Below are positions 14,761 through 22,844 of a stretch of DNA of 33,135 nucleotides, piece by piece. This DNA is from an uncultured Clostridia bacterium. Lineage in GTDB: Bacteria > Bacillota > Clostridia > Oscillospirales > Oscillospiraceae. The notes beneath the pieces are model-generated. The model was given only the letters and a program-made list of their open reading frames with translations. It was not told the origin of the DNA and did not search any database. Position 1 is the first letter of the stretch, and the number at the start of each line of letters is the position of its first letter. Both the position numbers and the translations under genes were made by a program. The DNA lies in assembly GCA_938049125.1 (NCBI GenBank), contig CALICR010000154.1:1-33135 (forward strand). Reading direction: 5' to 3'.

Positions 14761-15867
14761 ATGGCAGACGCAATGATCGACATCCGCGAAGCGACGATGG
14801 ATTTCCACCTCGAACATGAGAATATCAACAGCTTCAAGGAGTTTTTTGTCAACCTTCTGAAGGGAAAAATTCATTATGACCATTTCCGCGCGGTAGACCA
14901 TGTCAATCTGCAGGTGAAGCCCGGCGAGGTCTGCGGCATCATCGGCAGAAACGGCGCGGGCAAGAGCACCCTGCTCAAGATGATCGCCGGCGTGCTGACG
15001 CCGACGGGCGGCTCAATTAAAATTCACGGCAACATCGCGCCGATGCTGGAGCTTGGCGCGGGCTTTGACCAGGATCTGACGGCGCGGGAGAATATCTTCC
15101 TGAACGGTGCGATCCTCGGCTACAGCAAGGAATTTCTGGAGAAAAAATTCGACCATATCGTAGAATTCGCGGAGCTGAAGGACTTTATCGACCAGCCGGT
15201 GCGGACGTTCTCCTCCGGCATGATGATGCGACTCGCATTTTCCATCGCCACGCAGGTGGACCCTGAAATTCTGATCGTTGACGAGATCCTCTCCGTGGGC
15301 GACAGCCACTTCCGCCAGAAGAGCGAGGGGCGGATGCGCGAAATGATGAGCGGCGGCACCACAGTGCTGATGGTCTCCCATGTGCTCGCGCAGATCCGCA
15401 GCATGTGCAACCATGTCATCTGGCTCGACCATGGCAAGGTCATCATGGACGGCGATGCCAAGACGGTCTGCGACGCCTACGAGGGCCTTATCGACTTCGA
15501 CAACGCGCCGAAGTTCGAGATCGGCCGCACCATGGACGACATTCAGCGCATCACCATGTACCCGGACAACTGGCTGCCGCCGCAGGGCTCGTACAAAATC
15601 AAAACCGGTCCGATGGGGCTGGTTTCCGGCGTGCTGCTCTGCCCGTTTCAGGATCTGACCGGGAAGGAAAAGGTAAAAATCTCACTCGACTGCAACGGCG
15701 ATGAAGAGCCGGTCTCCATCGCGATCACCGAGGAGCACACAAGTTTTGAGCTTCAGGGAAAACCAAACACCGTCGTTACCGTCTATATAGATAGCAACTT
15801 TTCCCGCTCACCGGGCAACGACCAGCGCGCGCTTTCGGTCGTTCTGGAGGATACGGACGGGAATTAA
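14761..15867 (+). CDS. ABC transporter ATPase for polysaccharide/teichoic-acid export (TagH/Wzt-like)
   Basis: 368 residues. Walker A is GRNGAGKST (62-70), the signature is FSSGMMMRLAFS (150-161), Walker B is ILIVDEIL with Asp174-Glu175, and the switch histidine is in LMVSHV. The insert APMLELGAGFDQDLTARENI is the hallmark of the Wzt/TagH subgroup. Residues about 245-368 form an extension beyond the ATPase core that looks beta-rich (ITMYPDNWLPPQGSYKI, then KVKISLDCNGDEEPVSIAIT). I do not recognise it as the classical Wzt carbohydrate-binding domain. It may recognise the polymer end or interact with the envelope machinery. Confidence 0.9.
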   Translation: MADAMIDIREATMDFHLEHENINSFKEFFVNLLKGKIHYDHFRAVDHVNLQVKPGEVCGIIGRNGAGKSTLLKMIAGVLTPTGGSIKIHGNIAPMLELGAGFDQDLTARENIFLNGAILGYSKEFLEKKFDHIVEFAELKDFIDQPVRTFSSGMMMRLAFSIATQVDPEILIVDEILSVGDSHFRQKSEGRMREMMSGGTTVLMVSHVLAQIRSMCNHVIWLDHGKVIMDGDAKTVCDAYEGLIDFDNAPKFEIGRTMDDIQRITMYPDNWLPPQGSYKIKTGPMGLVSGVLLCPFQDLTGKEKVKISLDCNGDEEPVSIAITEEHTSFELQGKPNTVVTVYIDSNFSRSPGNDQRALSVVLEDTDGN

Positions 15868-15888
15868 ATCAAATTGGGAGTATCAGAT

Positions 15889-18800
15889 ATGGAGTTTCAG
15901 AGAGAACACCCCCCGCTGATCAGTGTTGTGATGCCGCTTTTTAACACAGCGCAATTTCTGCCTGCCGCGCTGGAAAGCGTTCTGAACCAGACCTATCAGA
16001 ATTTGCAGGTCATCGTGGTGGACGACTGCTCTACGGACGGCAGCGCGGAGATCCTCGCGTCCTATGACGACCCGCGGCTGGAGATTTTCCGCATGGAAGA
16101 AAACAGCCATGTCTGCGCGGCCCGGAACGAAGGATTCCGCCATGTGCGCGGTGACTATGTTGCGACCATTGACAGCGATGATGTTTGGCTGCCCGAAAAA
16201 CTGGAAATGCAGCTGTCCTGGATGGAGATACATCCGGACTGCGGCGTCTGTTTTACCTGGAGCGATATGATCGATGAGAACGGCGCGCTGGCCAATCACG
16301 AGAATGCATGGTTCTATGAGATGTTTCGCCAGCCGAACCGGACGCAGCGGGAGTGGCTGCTGCATCTGCTGGAGCATGGAAACTGCCTGAATAACTCCTC
16401 ACCGTTGATGCGCCGCGCGGTATTGGACCAGGTGGGCGGCTACAACCTGACGCTTGTTCAGCTTCAGGATTTTGAGTATTGGATCCGCGTCGTTTCAAAG
16501 TTCCCAATCAGCGTTCTCCCGGCGAAGCTGGTGCAGTACCGCCGCGTGCGGGAGAATAACCGTTCGGTCAGTGCAAATAATGTGACCAATAAGCTCCGCA
16601 GCGAGAACGAGGAGATCTTTGTCTGCTCTCACTTCTTTGATTGGATCTCGGATGAGCTATTCTGCGAGCTGTTCCGTTCAGATTTTCATGATTCGAACGC
16701 TTCTGCGGCGGCAGAGCTGCAATGTGAACGGGTATTCCTGCTCCGACGTGCCTACTGTGCGCCGGAACCGTATCTTTCGAGGATGCAGATGCTTCTGTGT
16801 GAGCCGGAGACAACGGCGGTCCTGCGGGAAAACTATCACTATAGGCCGAAGGACTTTTATGGAGAGAATCGCGTTAAGCGCTATTTTGGCCGAGGTCTGC
16901 AGCTTCGCCAGCGCGAAGAAATCGAGATTGAGAAAGCGACCCTGTGCTTTGCGCTCCCGGATGGCGCGTCGGAGACCATCGAATTTGAAAAAGACCCCTA
17001 CGTCTACGAACGGGCGGGGGACCGACTCATATGTGACGCAAAGATTCCGGCTGGGGCGGTCGCTGTGACATTCCGGCCGATACAGTGCGGAAGCTGTATC
17101 CTCAGCGAACTGCATATCTGTGCCGATCGAGAGTCGCTTCTGGCGGAAGAGTTTACGTGCACCAGGATCGGGGACCACTGGGTCTATGAGGCGGGAAAAG
17201 ATACGATTTTTTATCCGCTGCCTGCGCAGGCAGAACGACTGACGGTCTCTATGCGGCGCACTCTGATTCGCGCAGAAAACGAGTTTCTGCTGGGTGCGGG
17301 GGAGCACGCTTTTCCGACGGAGCTTCAGGTATGCATGAAGCAAGCCAGGCAAACCCAGGAGGAGATGACGGAGCGGCACCGTGCGCGCCTCCGCACCATG
17401 GCCCAGGAGCAGCGGGAGCAGCGCCGCCGCATGAATGAGGCGCATCAGCAGGAGCTTGCACAGCTCCGGCAGGAGAAGGCGAACGTGGAAGGCGAGTGCC
17501 GCCAGCTCCGCGATACGGAAAACCGGCTCCTGAACGATCTTGATGCCATTCATCACAGCCGGTCGTGGCGCATTGCGCAGTTTTTCTCGAGAATTCTGCG
17601 CTTTTTCATCCCGATCGGAAGCAAGCGGGCACTGTTTTGCCGGATTTTGTGGATGCTTATCCGCCATCCCGTGATCTTCTTCCGGAACCTGACTCCGCGG
17701 AAGATCAAAAAAGCGCTCCGTATGATGCGTCGCGGCGACACAGAGGGCGTCCGCCTGCTGATGCGCGGCAAGGTGACGGGAGAACCTGCGCCATCCTCCA
17801 TTGTGACTGCGGTGCCGGAGCTGGCAGCCGTGGACATGCGGGAAAAGACGATTGATGATTATCAGCCGCTCACCGTTCCGCAGTGGGACGATCCGACGGT
17901 GTCCATCGTCGTCCCGGTCTACAACCAGTTCGAATTCACCTATCACTGCGTGGAGTCTATTCTGAAGCACAGCGGCGACGTGACCTATGAGATCCTCATC
18001 GCCAACGACTGCTCCACGGACCTCACCACGGAGATCGACAAAATCCTGCCCGGTGTCCGCTGCATCACGAACGAGCAGAACCTGCGCTTCCTGCGCAACT
18101 GCAACCGCGCGGCGGGCTTCGCCAAGGGCAAGTATATCCTCTTCCTCAACAACGATACCCAGGTACAGCCGGACTGGCTCCGGCCGCTGGTGACGCTCAT
18201 CGAGAGCGCGCCGGACGTGGGACTCGTCGGCTCCAAGCTGATCTACCCGGACGGCAAGCTGCAGGAGGCGGGCGGCATCCTCTGGCGCGACGGCTCTGCG
18301 TGGAATTTCGGAAACCGCCAGAATCCGGCGCTGCCGCAGTTCAACTATGTCAAGCAGGTGGACTACATTTCCGGCGCCGCCATTATGCTCTCCCGCAAGC
18401 TCTGGGAGGAGATCGGCGGCTTTGACGAGACCTTCGCCCCCGCCTACTGCGAAGACAGCGACCTCTGCTTTACGGTCCGGAAGCTGGGCTACCGCGTGCT
18501 CTATCAGCCGCTTTCCGTGGTCGTCCACTTTGAGGGCGTCTCCAACGGCACGGATACCTCCTCCGGACAGAAGAAATACCAGATCGAAAACTCAAAAAAA
18601 TTCCGCGAGAAGTGGGCAGAAGAGCTTGCAAAACACCCGGAAAACGGCGAAAATGTGTTTCAGGCACGGGATTATTCCTATGGAAAAAAGACGCTGCTCA
18701 TGGTGGATCACTATGTGCCGCAGTTCGACAGGGACGCGGGCAGCCGCACGGTCTTCCAGTATCTCAAGCTCTTTGTTTCGCAGGGCTTCAACGTCAAGTT

Positions 18801-19788
18801 CATCGGCGACAACTTTTATCAGCACGAGCCGTATACCACGGTGCTTCAGCAGCTGGGCATTGAGGTGCTCTACGGCCCCGAGTGCGCGGCACACTGGAAG
18901 GACTGGATCATCGACAATGCGGAGCACTTCGACTATGTGTTCCTGAACCGTCCCCACATTGCGCCGAAATACCTTGATTTCCTGCGGCTGTACACGCACG
19001 CCCGCATCATGTACTACGGCCACGACCTCGCCTTCCTGCGTGAGATGCGCGAATATGAGGTCACCGGCGACGCCTCCTTCCGTGACTCCGCCAAAGAGTG
19101 GATGCCCAAGGAGCTGGCGCTGATGCGCGAGGCGGACATGGCGTATTACCCCTCCTATGTGGAGGTGGATGAGATCCACAAGCTTGACCCGGATATCCGT
19201 GTCAAGGCGATTCCGGCCTACCTCTTTGAGAACGTCGAATGGGAGGGCTACGACTTCGCGGCGCGGAAGGACATCATGTTCATCGGCGGCTTCGGACACC
19301 GTCCCAATGTGGACGCGGTCAAGTGGCTGGCGGAGGACATCCTGCCCGCCCTGCGGAAGCTGCTGCCCGGCGTCAAGATCCATGTCCTCGGCTCCAACCC
19401 GCCGAAGGAGGTGCAGGCGCTGGCATCCAGTGACCTTATCATCGAGGGCTTTGTGACCGACGAGCAGCTTGATGCCTTCTACCGCGAGAGCCGGATTTCT
19501 CTGGTTCCGCTGCGCTACGGCGCGGGCATCAAGGGCAAGGTCATTGAGGCGATGCGCAATGGCACGCCGGTCGTGACCACGCCGACGGGTGCCGAGGGCA
19601 TCAAGGACGCCGAGTCGGTCATGGCAGTGGAGGAGACGGCGGAGGCGCTGGCAAAGCGCATTGCGGGGCTCTACAACGATGAAGCAGCGCTCACCGAGCT
19701 GAGCCGGAGGAGCGTGGAGTATGTGAAGAAGAATTATTCGCCCGCCAATGCAATTCAGGTCATCGGACCGGAATTTGATCTCACTTAA
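15889..19788 (+). CDS. Giant three-domain glycosyltransferase (GT2 - coiled coil - GT2 - GT4-like)
   Basis: 1299 residues. Start ATG 15889 is preferred over an in-frame TTG at 15874 because GGGAG lies 8 nt before it. Domain 1 (about 8-240) is GT2: ISVVMPLFNTAQFLPAALES, VVDDCSTDGS and the DxD site IDSDDVW (95-98). Residues about 360-470 look beta-rich. Residues about 483-552 form a charged coiled coil (QEQREQRRRMNEAHQQELAQ). HHSRSWRIAQFFSRILRF follows, a motif seen in rhamnan-type transferases. Domain 2 (about 669-905) is GT2: VSIVVPVYNQFEFTY, ANDCSTD and LNNDTQ (Asn-Asn-Asp 754-756). Domain 3 (about 932-1299) is GT4/GT-B-like, with MVDHYVPQFDRDAGSRTV and GAGIKGKVIEAMRNGTPVV. It probably adds several sugars of the repeat unit. 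GC content jumps between the N- and C-terminal halves. Confidence 0.92.
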   Translation: MEFQREHPPLISVVMPLFNTAQFLPAALESVLNQTYQNLQVIVVDDCSTDGSAEILASYDDPRLEIFRMEENSHVCAARNEGFRHVRGDYVATIDSDDVWLPEKLEMQLSWMEIHPDCGVCFTWSDMIDENGALANHENAWFYEMFRQPNRTQREWLLHLLEHGNCLNNSSPLMRRAVLDQVGGYNLTLVQLQDFEYWIRVVSKFPISVLPAKLVQYRRVRENNRSVSANNVTNKLRSENEEIFVCSHFFDWISDELFCELFRSDFHDSNASAAAELQCERVFLLRRAYCAPEPYLSRMQMLLCEPETTAVLRENYHYRPKDFYGENRVKRYFGRGLQLRQREEIEIEKATLCFALPDGASETIEFEKDPYVYERAGDRLICDAKIPAGAVAVTFRPIQCGSCILSELHICADRESLLAEEFTCTRIGDHWVYEAGKDTIFYPLPAQAERLTVSMRRTLIRAENEFLLGAGEHAFPTELQVCMKQARQTQEEMTERHRARLRTMAQEQREQRRRMNEAHQQELAQLRQEKANVEGECRQLRDTENRLLNDLDAIHHSRSWRIAQFFSRILRFFIPIGSKRALFCRILWMLIRHPVIFFRNLTPRKIKKALRMMRRGDTEGVRLLMRGKVTGEPAPSSIVTAVPELAAVDMREKTIDDYQPLTVPQWDDPTVSIVVPVYNQFEFTYHCVESILKHSGDVTYEILIANDCSTDLTTEIDKILPGVRCITNEQNLRFLRNCNRAAGFAKGKYILFLNNDTQVQPDWLRPLVTLIESAPDVGLVGSKLIYPDGKLQEAGGILWRDGSAWNFGNRQNPALPQFNYVKQVDYISGAAIMLSRKLWEEIGGFDETFAPAYCEDSDLCFTVRKLGYRVLYQPLSVVVHFEGVSNGTDTSSGQKKYQIENSKKFREKWAEELAKHPENGENVFQARDYSYGKKTLLMVDHYVPQFDRDAGSRTVFQYLKLFVSQGFNVKFIGDNFYQHEPYTTVLQQLGIEVLYGPECAAHWKDWIIDNAEHFDYVFLNRPHIAPKYLDFLRLYTHARIMYYGHDLAFLREMREYEVTGDASFRDSAKEWMPKELALMREADMAYYPSYVEVDEIHKLDPDIRVKAIPAYLFENVEWEGYDFAARKDIMFIGGFGHRPNVDAVKWLAEDILPALRKLLPGVKIHVLGSNPPKEVQALASSDLIIEGFVTDEQLDAFYRESRISLVPLRYGAGIKGKVIEAMRNGTPVVTTPTGAEGIKDAESVMAVEETAEALAKRIAGLYNDEAALTELSRRSVEYVKKNYSPANAIQVIGPEFDLT

Positions 19789-19809
19789 TTAAAAATAAGG
19801 AGGAATCCG

Positions 19810-20820
19810 ATGATTATCACCAAGACGCCGTTCCGGATGTCGTTTTTCGGCGGCGGCACCGATATGCCGCAGTTCTTCCGGGAGCACGGCGGCGCAGTCC
19901 TCTCGACCACCTTTGACAAGTACTGCTATGTGAATGTGCGCCATCTGCCGCCGTTCTTCGACTACCGTACGGAGCTTTCCTATGCAAAGACGGAGCGGGT
20001 CGTGGATCCGGCGGAGATCGAGCATCCTGCCATCCGCGAGGCAATGAAGCTGCTCGACATGTACGACATCCGCCTGACCTACGAGGCGGATCTGCCCGCC
20101 CGCACGGGACTCGGCACCAGCTCGTCCTTCGCGGTCGGCATGCTGAATGCATTCTATGCCCTCAAGGGCAAGTATGCGGACAAGAAGAAGCTCGCCAATG
20201 AAGCGATTTACCTCGAACGCACGCTCTGCAACGAGGCCGGCGGCTGGCAGGATCAGATCGCTGCGGCGTATGGCGGCCTCAACCGCATCAATTTCCACGA
20301 GGACAGCTACGATGTGCTGCCGGTCATCGTTTCGCCGGAGCGCAAGCAGCAGCTGAATCGGAATCTCATGCTTTACTTCACGGGCTTTACCCGCTTTTCC
20401 TCGGCGATTCAGCAGTCCACCAGCAAGACCATGAAGGACAAGACCACGCAGCTCCTCGAAATGCTGGCGCTGGTCGATCAGGCGGAGCGGGTCCTGACGG
20501 ATAAGACCGCCGATCTCGACGATTTCGGCAGGCTGCTCCACGAGAGCTGGATGCTCAAAAAGCAGACCGGCACGAAAATTTCGACGGGCGGCATCGATTC
20601 CATCTATGAAAAGGGGATGCGTGCGGGCGCACTGGGCGGCAAGCTGCTCGGTGCGGGCGGCGGCGGCTTCCTGCTCTTCTATGTGCGCGAGGAGGATCAG
20701 AGCGCGGTGCAGCGCGCCATGGGCGACCTGATGCGCGTGCCCTTCGCCTTTGAGGACGGCGGCACACGGGTCATCCACTACACGCCGGAAACCTATATTC
20801 CGAGAGGGGAAACGCAATGA
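19810..20820 (+). CDS. hddA: D-glycero-alpha-D-manno-heptose-7-phosphate kinase (GHMP kinase)
   Basis: 336 residues. GHMP-kinase motif 1 is TKTPFRMSFFGGGTDMPQFF, the ATP loop is PARTGLGTSSSFAVGML (96-112), and motif 3 is GGKLLGAGGGGFLLFY. The wording of motif 1 ('PfRiSFfGGGTD') is that of HddA-type heptose kinases rather than galactokinase. The enzyme makes heptose 1,7-bisphosphate. The gene is followed by the HddC-GmhB fusion (4-nt ATGA overlap) and GmhA, which together complete the pathway. AAGGAGGAA lies 8 nt upstream of the ATG. Confidence 0.9.
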   Translation: MIITKTPFRMSFFGGGTDMPQFFREHGGAVLSTTFDKYCYVNVRHLPPFFDYRTELSYAKTERVVDPAEIEHPAIREAMKLLDMYDIRLTYEADLPARTGLGTSSSFAVGMLNAFYALKGKYADKKKLANEAIYLERTLCNEAGGWQDQIAAAYGGLNRINFHEDSYDVLPVIVSPERKQQLNRNLMLYFTGFTRFSSAIQQSTSKTMKDKTTQLLEMLALVDQAERVLTDKTADLDDFGRLLHESWMLKKQTGTKISTGGIDSIYEKGMRAGALGGKLLGAGGGGFLLFYVREEDQSAVQRAMGDLMRVPFAFEDGGTRVIHYTPETYIPRGETQ

Positions 20821-22109
20821 AAACGGTCATTATGGCAGGCGGCAAGGGGACGCGGATCGCCTCCGTCAATTCCGAGGTGCCGAAGCCGATGATCCCGATC
20901 CTCGGCAAGCCGATCCTCGAATACCAGCTGGACTGTCTGCGCCGCCAGGGCTGCACCGATATTATTCTGGTGATCGGGCATCTCGGTCACATCGTCCGGG
21001 ATTACTTCGGCGACGGCAGCGGCGTTTCTCCTGCAACGGGGGAGCCGTTTGGCGTCTCCATCGCATATATCGAGGAGACGGAGCCGCTCGGCACCGCCGG
21101 GGCGCTCTATCTCCTGAAGAACGAGCTGACGGAGGACTTTCTGCTCCTCTGCGGCGACGTCATCTTTGACATCGACGTTGGGCGCTTCGCCCGCTTCCAT
21201 AAGGAACACGGCGGACTCGCCACCCTGTTTACACACCCGAACAGCCACCCTTATGACAGCGGCATCATCATGGCGGACGGGGACGGGCGCGTCACGAACT
21301 GGCTCCACAAGGAGGAGTCGCGCAAATGGTATCGCAACCGCGTCAATGCGGGGCTGCACTTCCTCTCACCGGAGCTCTTCCGGCAGCCGGGACTGTTTGA
21401 AGAACTCAAAAAAGTCGACCTTGACCGCGAGGTGCTCAAGCCGCTGATCCCCACGGGACAGCTCTTTGTCTACGACAGTCCCGAATATGTCAAGGATATG
21501 GGCACGCCGGACCGCTTCTATGCCGTCACCGAGGACATCCGCAGCGGTAAGGTGCAGGCAAAGAACCTTGCCCATAAGCAGAAGTGCGTCTTTCTCGACC
21601 GGGACGGCACCATCAACCGCTATGTCGGCTTCCTGCGCAGAATCGACGAATTCGAGCTGCTGCCCGGTGTCGCCGAGGCCATCCGCAAGATCAACGAGTC
21701 CGGCTATCTCGCCATCGTTGCAACGAACCAGCCGGTCATCGCCCGCGGCGAGGTGACGGAGGCGGAGCTGCGGGAGATTCATAATAAGATGGAGACGCTT
21801 CTGGGGCAGGAGGGTGCCTATCTCGATGCCATCTACTACTGCCCGCACCATCCGCACAAGGGCTACGAGGGTGAGATCCCGGAACTGAAATTTGACTGCG
21901 ACTGCCGCAAGCCAAAGCCCGGCATGCTGCTGCAGGCTGCGGCGGACTTCAACATCGACCTCTCCGCGTCCTACATGGTGGGAGACGGTGAGAACGACGT
22001 GGAATGCGGCAAAGCCGCCGGCTGCACGCCGGTGCTGCTGACCGGAGAGGCGCGGACGGACGTGCGGTGCTGTCCCACGCTTCTTGATTTTGTGAACGAA
22101 ACATTCTGA
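20817..22109 (+). CDS. hddC-gmhB: Fusion: heptose-1-phosphate nucleotidyltransferase (HddC-like) + heptose-1,7-bisphosphatase (GmhB-like)
   Basis: 430 residues. The N-terminal domain (about 1-235) is a sugar-1-phosphate nucleotidyltransferase: MAGGKGTRIASVNSEVPKPM, KPILEYQLDCL and LLCGDVIFDID. The C-terminal domain (about 255-430) is a HAD phosphatase of the GmhB/HisB class: FLDRDGTIN with nucleophile Asp261 and acid Asp263, ATNQPVIARGEV, the zinc-loop-like CPHHPHKGYEG...CDCRKPKPGM, and MVGDGENDVECG. Dephosphorylation at C7 and nucleotide transfer at C1 are consecutive reactions, so the fusion joins two neighbouring steps. The nucleotide (GDP in the known HddC pathway) is not determined by the sequence. 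Confidence 0.9.
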   Translation: MKTVIMAGGKGTRIASVNSEVPKPMIPILGKPILEYQLDCLRRQGCTDIILVIGHLGHIVRDYFGDGSGVSPATGEPFGVSIAYIEETEPLGTAGALYLLKNELTEDFLLLCGDVIFDIDVGRFARFHKEHGGLATLFTHPNSHPYDSGIIMADGDGRVTNWLHKEESRKWYRNRVNAGLHFLSPELFRQPGLFEELKKVDLDREVLKPLIPTGQLFVYDSPEYVKDMGTPDRFYAVTEDIRSGKVQAKNLAHKQKCVFLDRDGTINRYVGFLRRIDEFELLPGVAEAIRKINESGYLAIVATNQPVIARGEVTEAELREIHNKMETLLGQEGAYLDAIYYCPHHPHKGYEGEIPELKFDCDCRKPKPGMLLQAAADFNIDLSASYMVGDGENDVECGKAAGCTPVLLTGEARTDVRCCPTLLDFVNETF

Positions 22110-22134
22110 CTGAGACCGAAAGGAGAACTGCGCT

Positions 22135-22791
22135 ATGGAAGAACGTGTATCCGCACAGCTTGCACTGCTGCTTCGCCGCTATCCCGCGCTCTGTCCGCTG
22201 GAGGAAGAACTGAAGGCTGCCTATGAGATGCTGAAAGCATGCTATGCGGCGGGCGGCAAGCTGATCGTCGGCGGAAACGGCGGCTCCTGCGCCGATGCCG
22301 AGCATATGGTCGGCGAGCTGATGAAGGGCTTCAAGCTGCCCCGGCGGCTCCCGGAAGGGGAGCAGGCGGCGCTCCGCGCGGCGGACATGAAGCTTGGCGC
22401 GGATCTCTGCGAAAAGCTCCAGGGCGGGCTGCCTTCCATCGCACTCTCCGCACACCCGGCGCTCAATACGGCGTATCTCAATGATGTCTGCGGCGAGACG
22501 ATGTATGCCCAGCAGCTCTATGTGCTGGGTCGTCCCGGCGACGTGTTCCTCGGCATTTCGACCTCCGGCAACGCGCAGAACGTCTGCTATGCCGCCGTCG
22601 CTGCCAAGGCGCGCGGCATGCGGGTGCTCGCCCTCAGCGGCAAGACCGGCGGTGCGCTCAAGGCGCTGGCGGATCTCAGCCTCATCATGCCGAGCAGCGA
22701 GACCTATCAGATCCAGGAGCTGCACCTCCCGGTCTACCACTGCCTGTGCCTGATGCTGGAGGAGCATTTTTTCGGATCGCACCTAGGCTGA
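22135..22791 (+). CDS. gmhA: Sedoheptulose-7-phosphate isomerase
   Basis: 218 residues, slightly longer than the usual 190-200. It has a SIS fold with GGNGGSCADAEHMVGELMKG (about 44-63) and GISTSGNAQNVCYAAVAAK. It isomerises sedoheptulose 7-phosphate to D-glycero-D-manno-heptose 7-phosphate, the first committed step of heptose synthesis. The extra residues lie between these motifs, around PRRLPEGEQAALRAADMKLG and LCEKLQGGLPSI, as in other GmhA proteins encoded with hddA and hddC. AAAGGAGAA is positioned 8 nt before the ATG. It is the last gene of the heptose set. Confidence 0.93.
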   Translation: MEERVSAQLALLLRRYPALCPLEEELKAAYEMLKACYAAGGKLIVGGNGGSCADAEHMVGELMKGFKLPRRLPEGEQAALRAADMKLGADLCEKLQGGLPSIALSAHPALNTAYLNDVCGETMYAQQLYVLGRPGDVFLGISTSGNAQNVCYAAVAAKARGMRVLALSGKTGGALKALADLSLIMPSSETYQIQELHLPVYHCLCLMLEEHFFGSHLG

Positions 22792-22844
22792 CGGTCCGGC
22801 GGGGAGCGGACAAACGGTTTTGTGAGGGATGGAATGTGACAAGA

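Noticed and set aside
15874..15888. In-frame TTG as start of the giant glycosyltransferase
   Set aside because: The TTG sits directly on the GGGAG ribosome site that serves ATG 15889.
19810..22791. Gram-negative lipopolysaccharide heptose locus
   Set aside because: No heptosyltransferase, Kdo or lipid A gene is present. The kinase and nucleotidyltransferase are of the HddA/HddC type used for S-layer and capsule glycans, and the context is TagF/TagGH.
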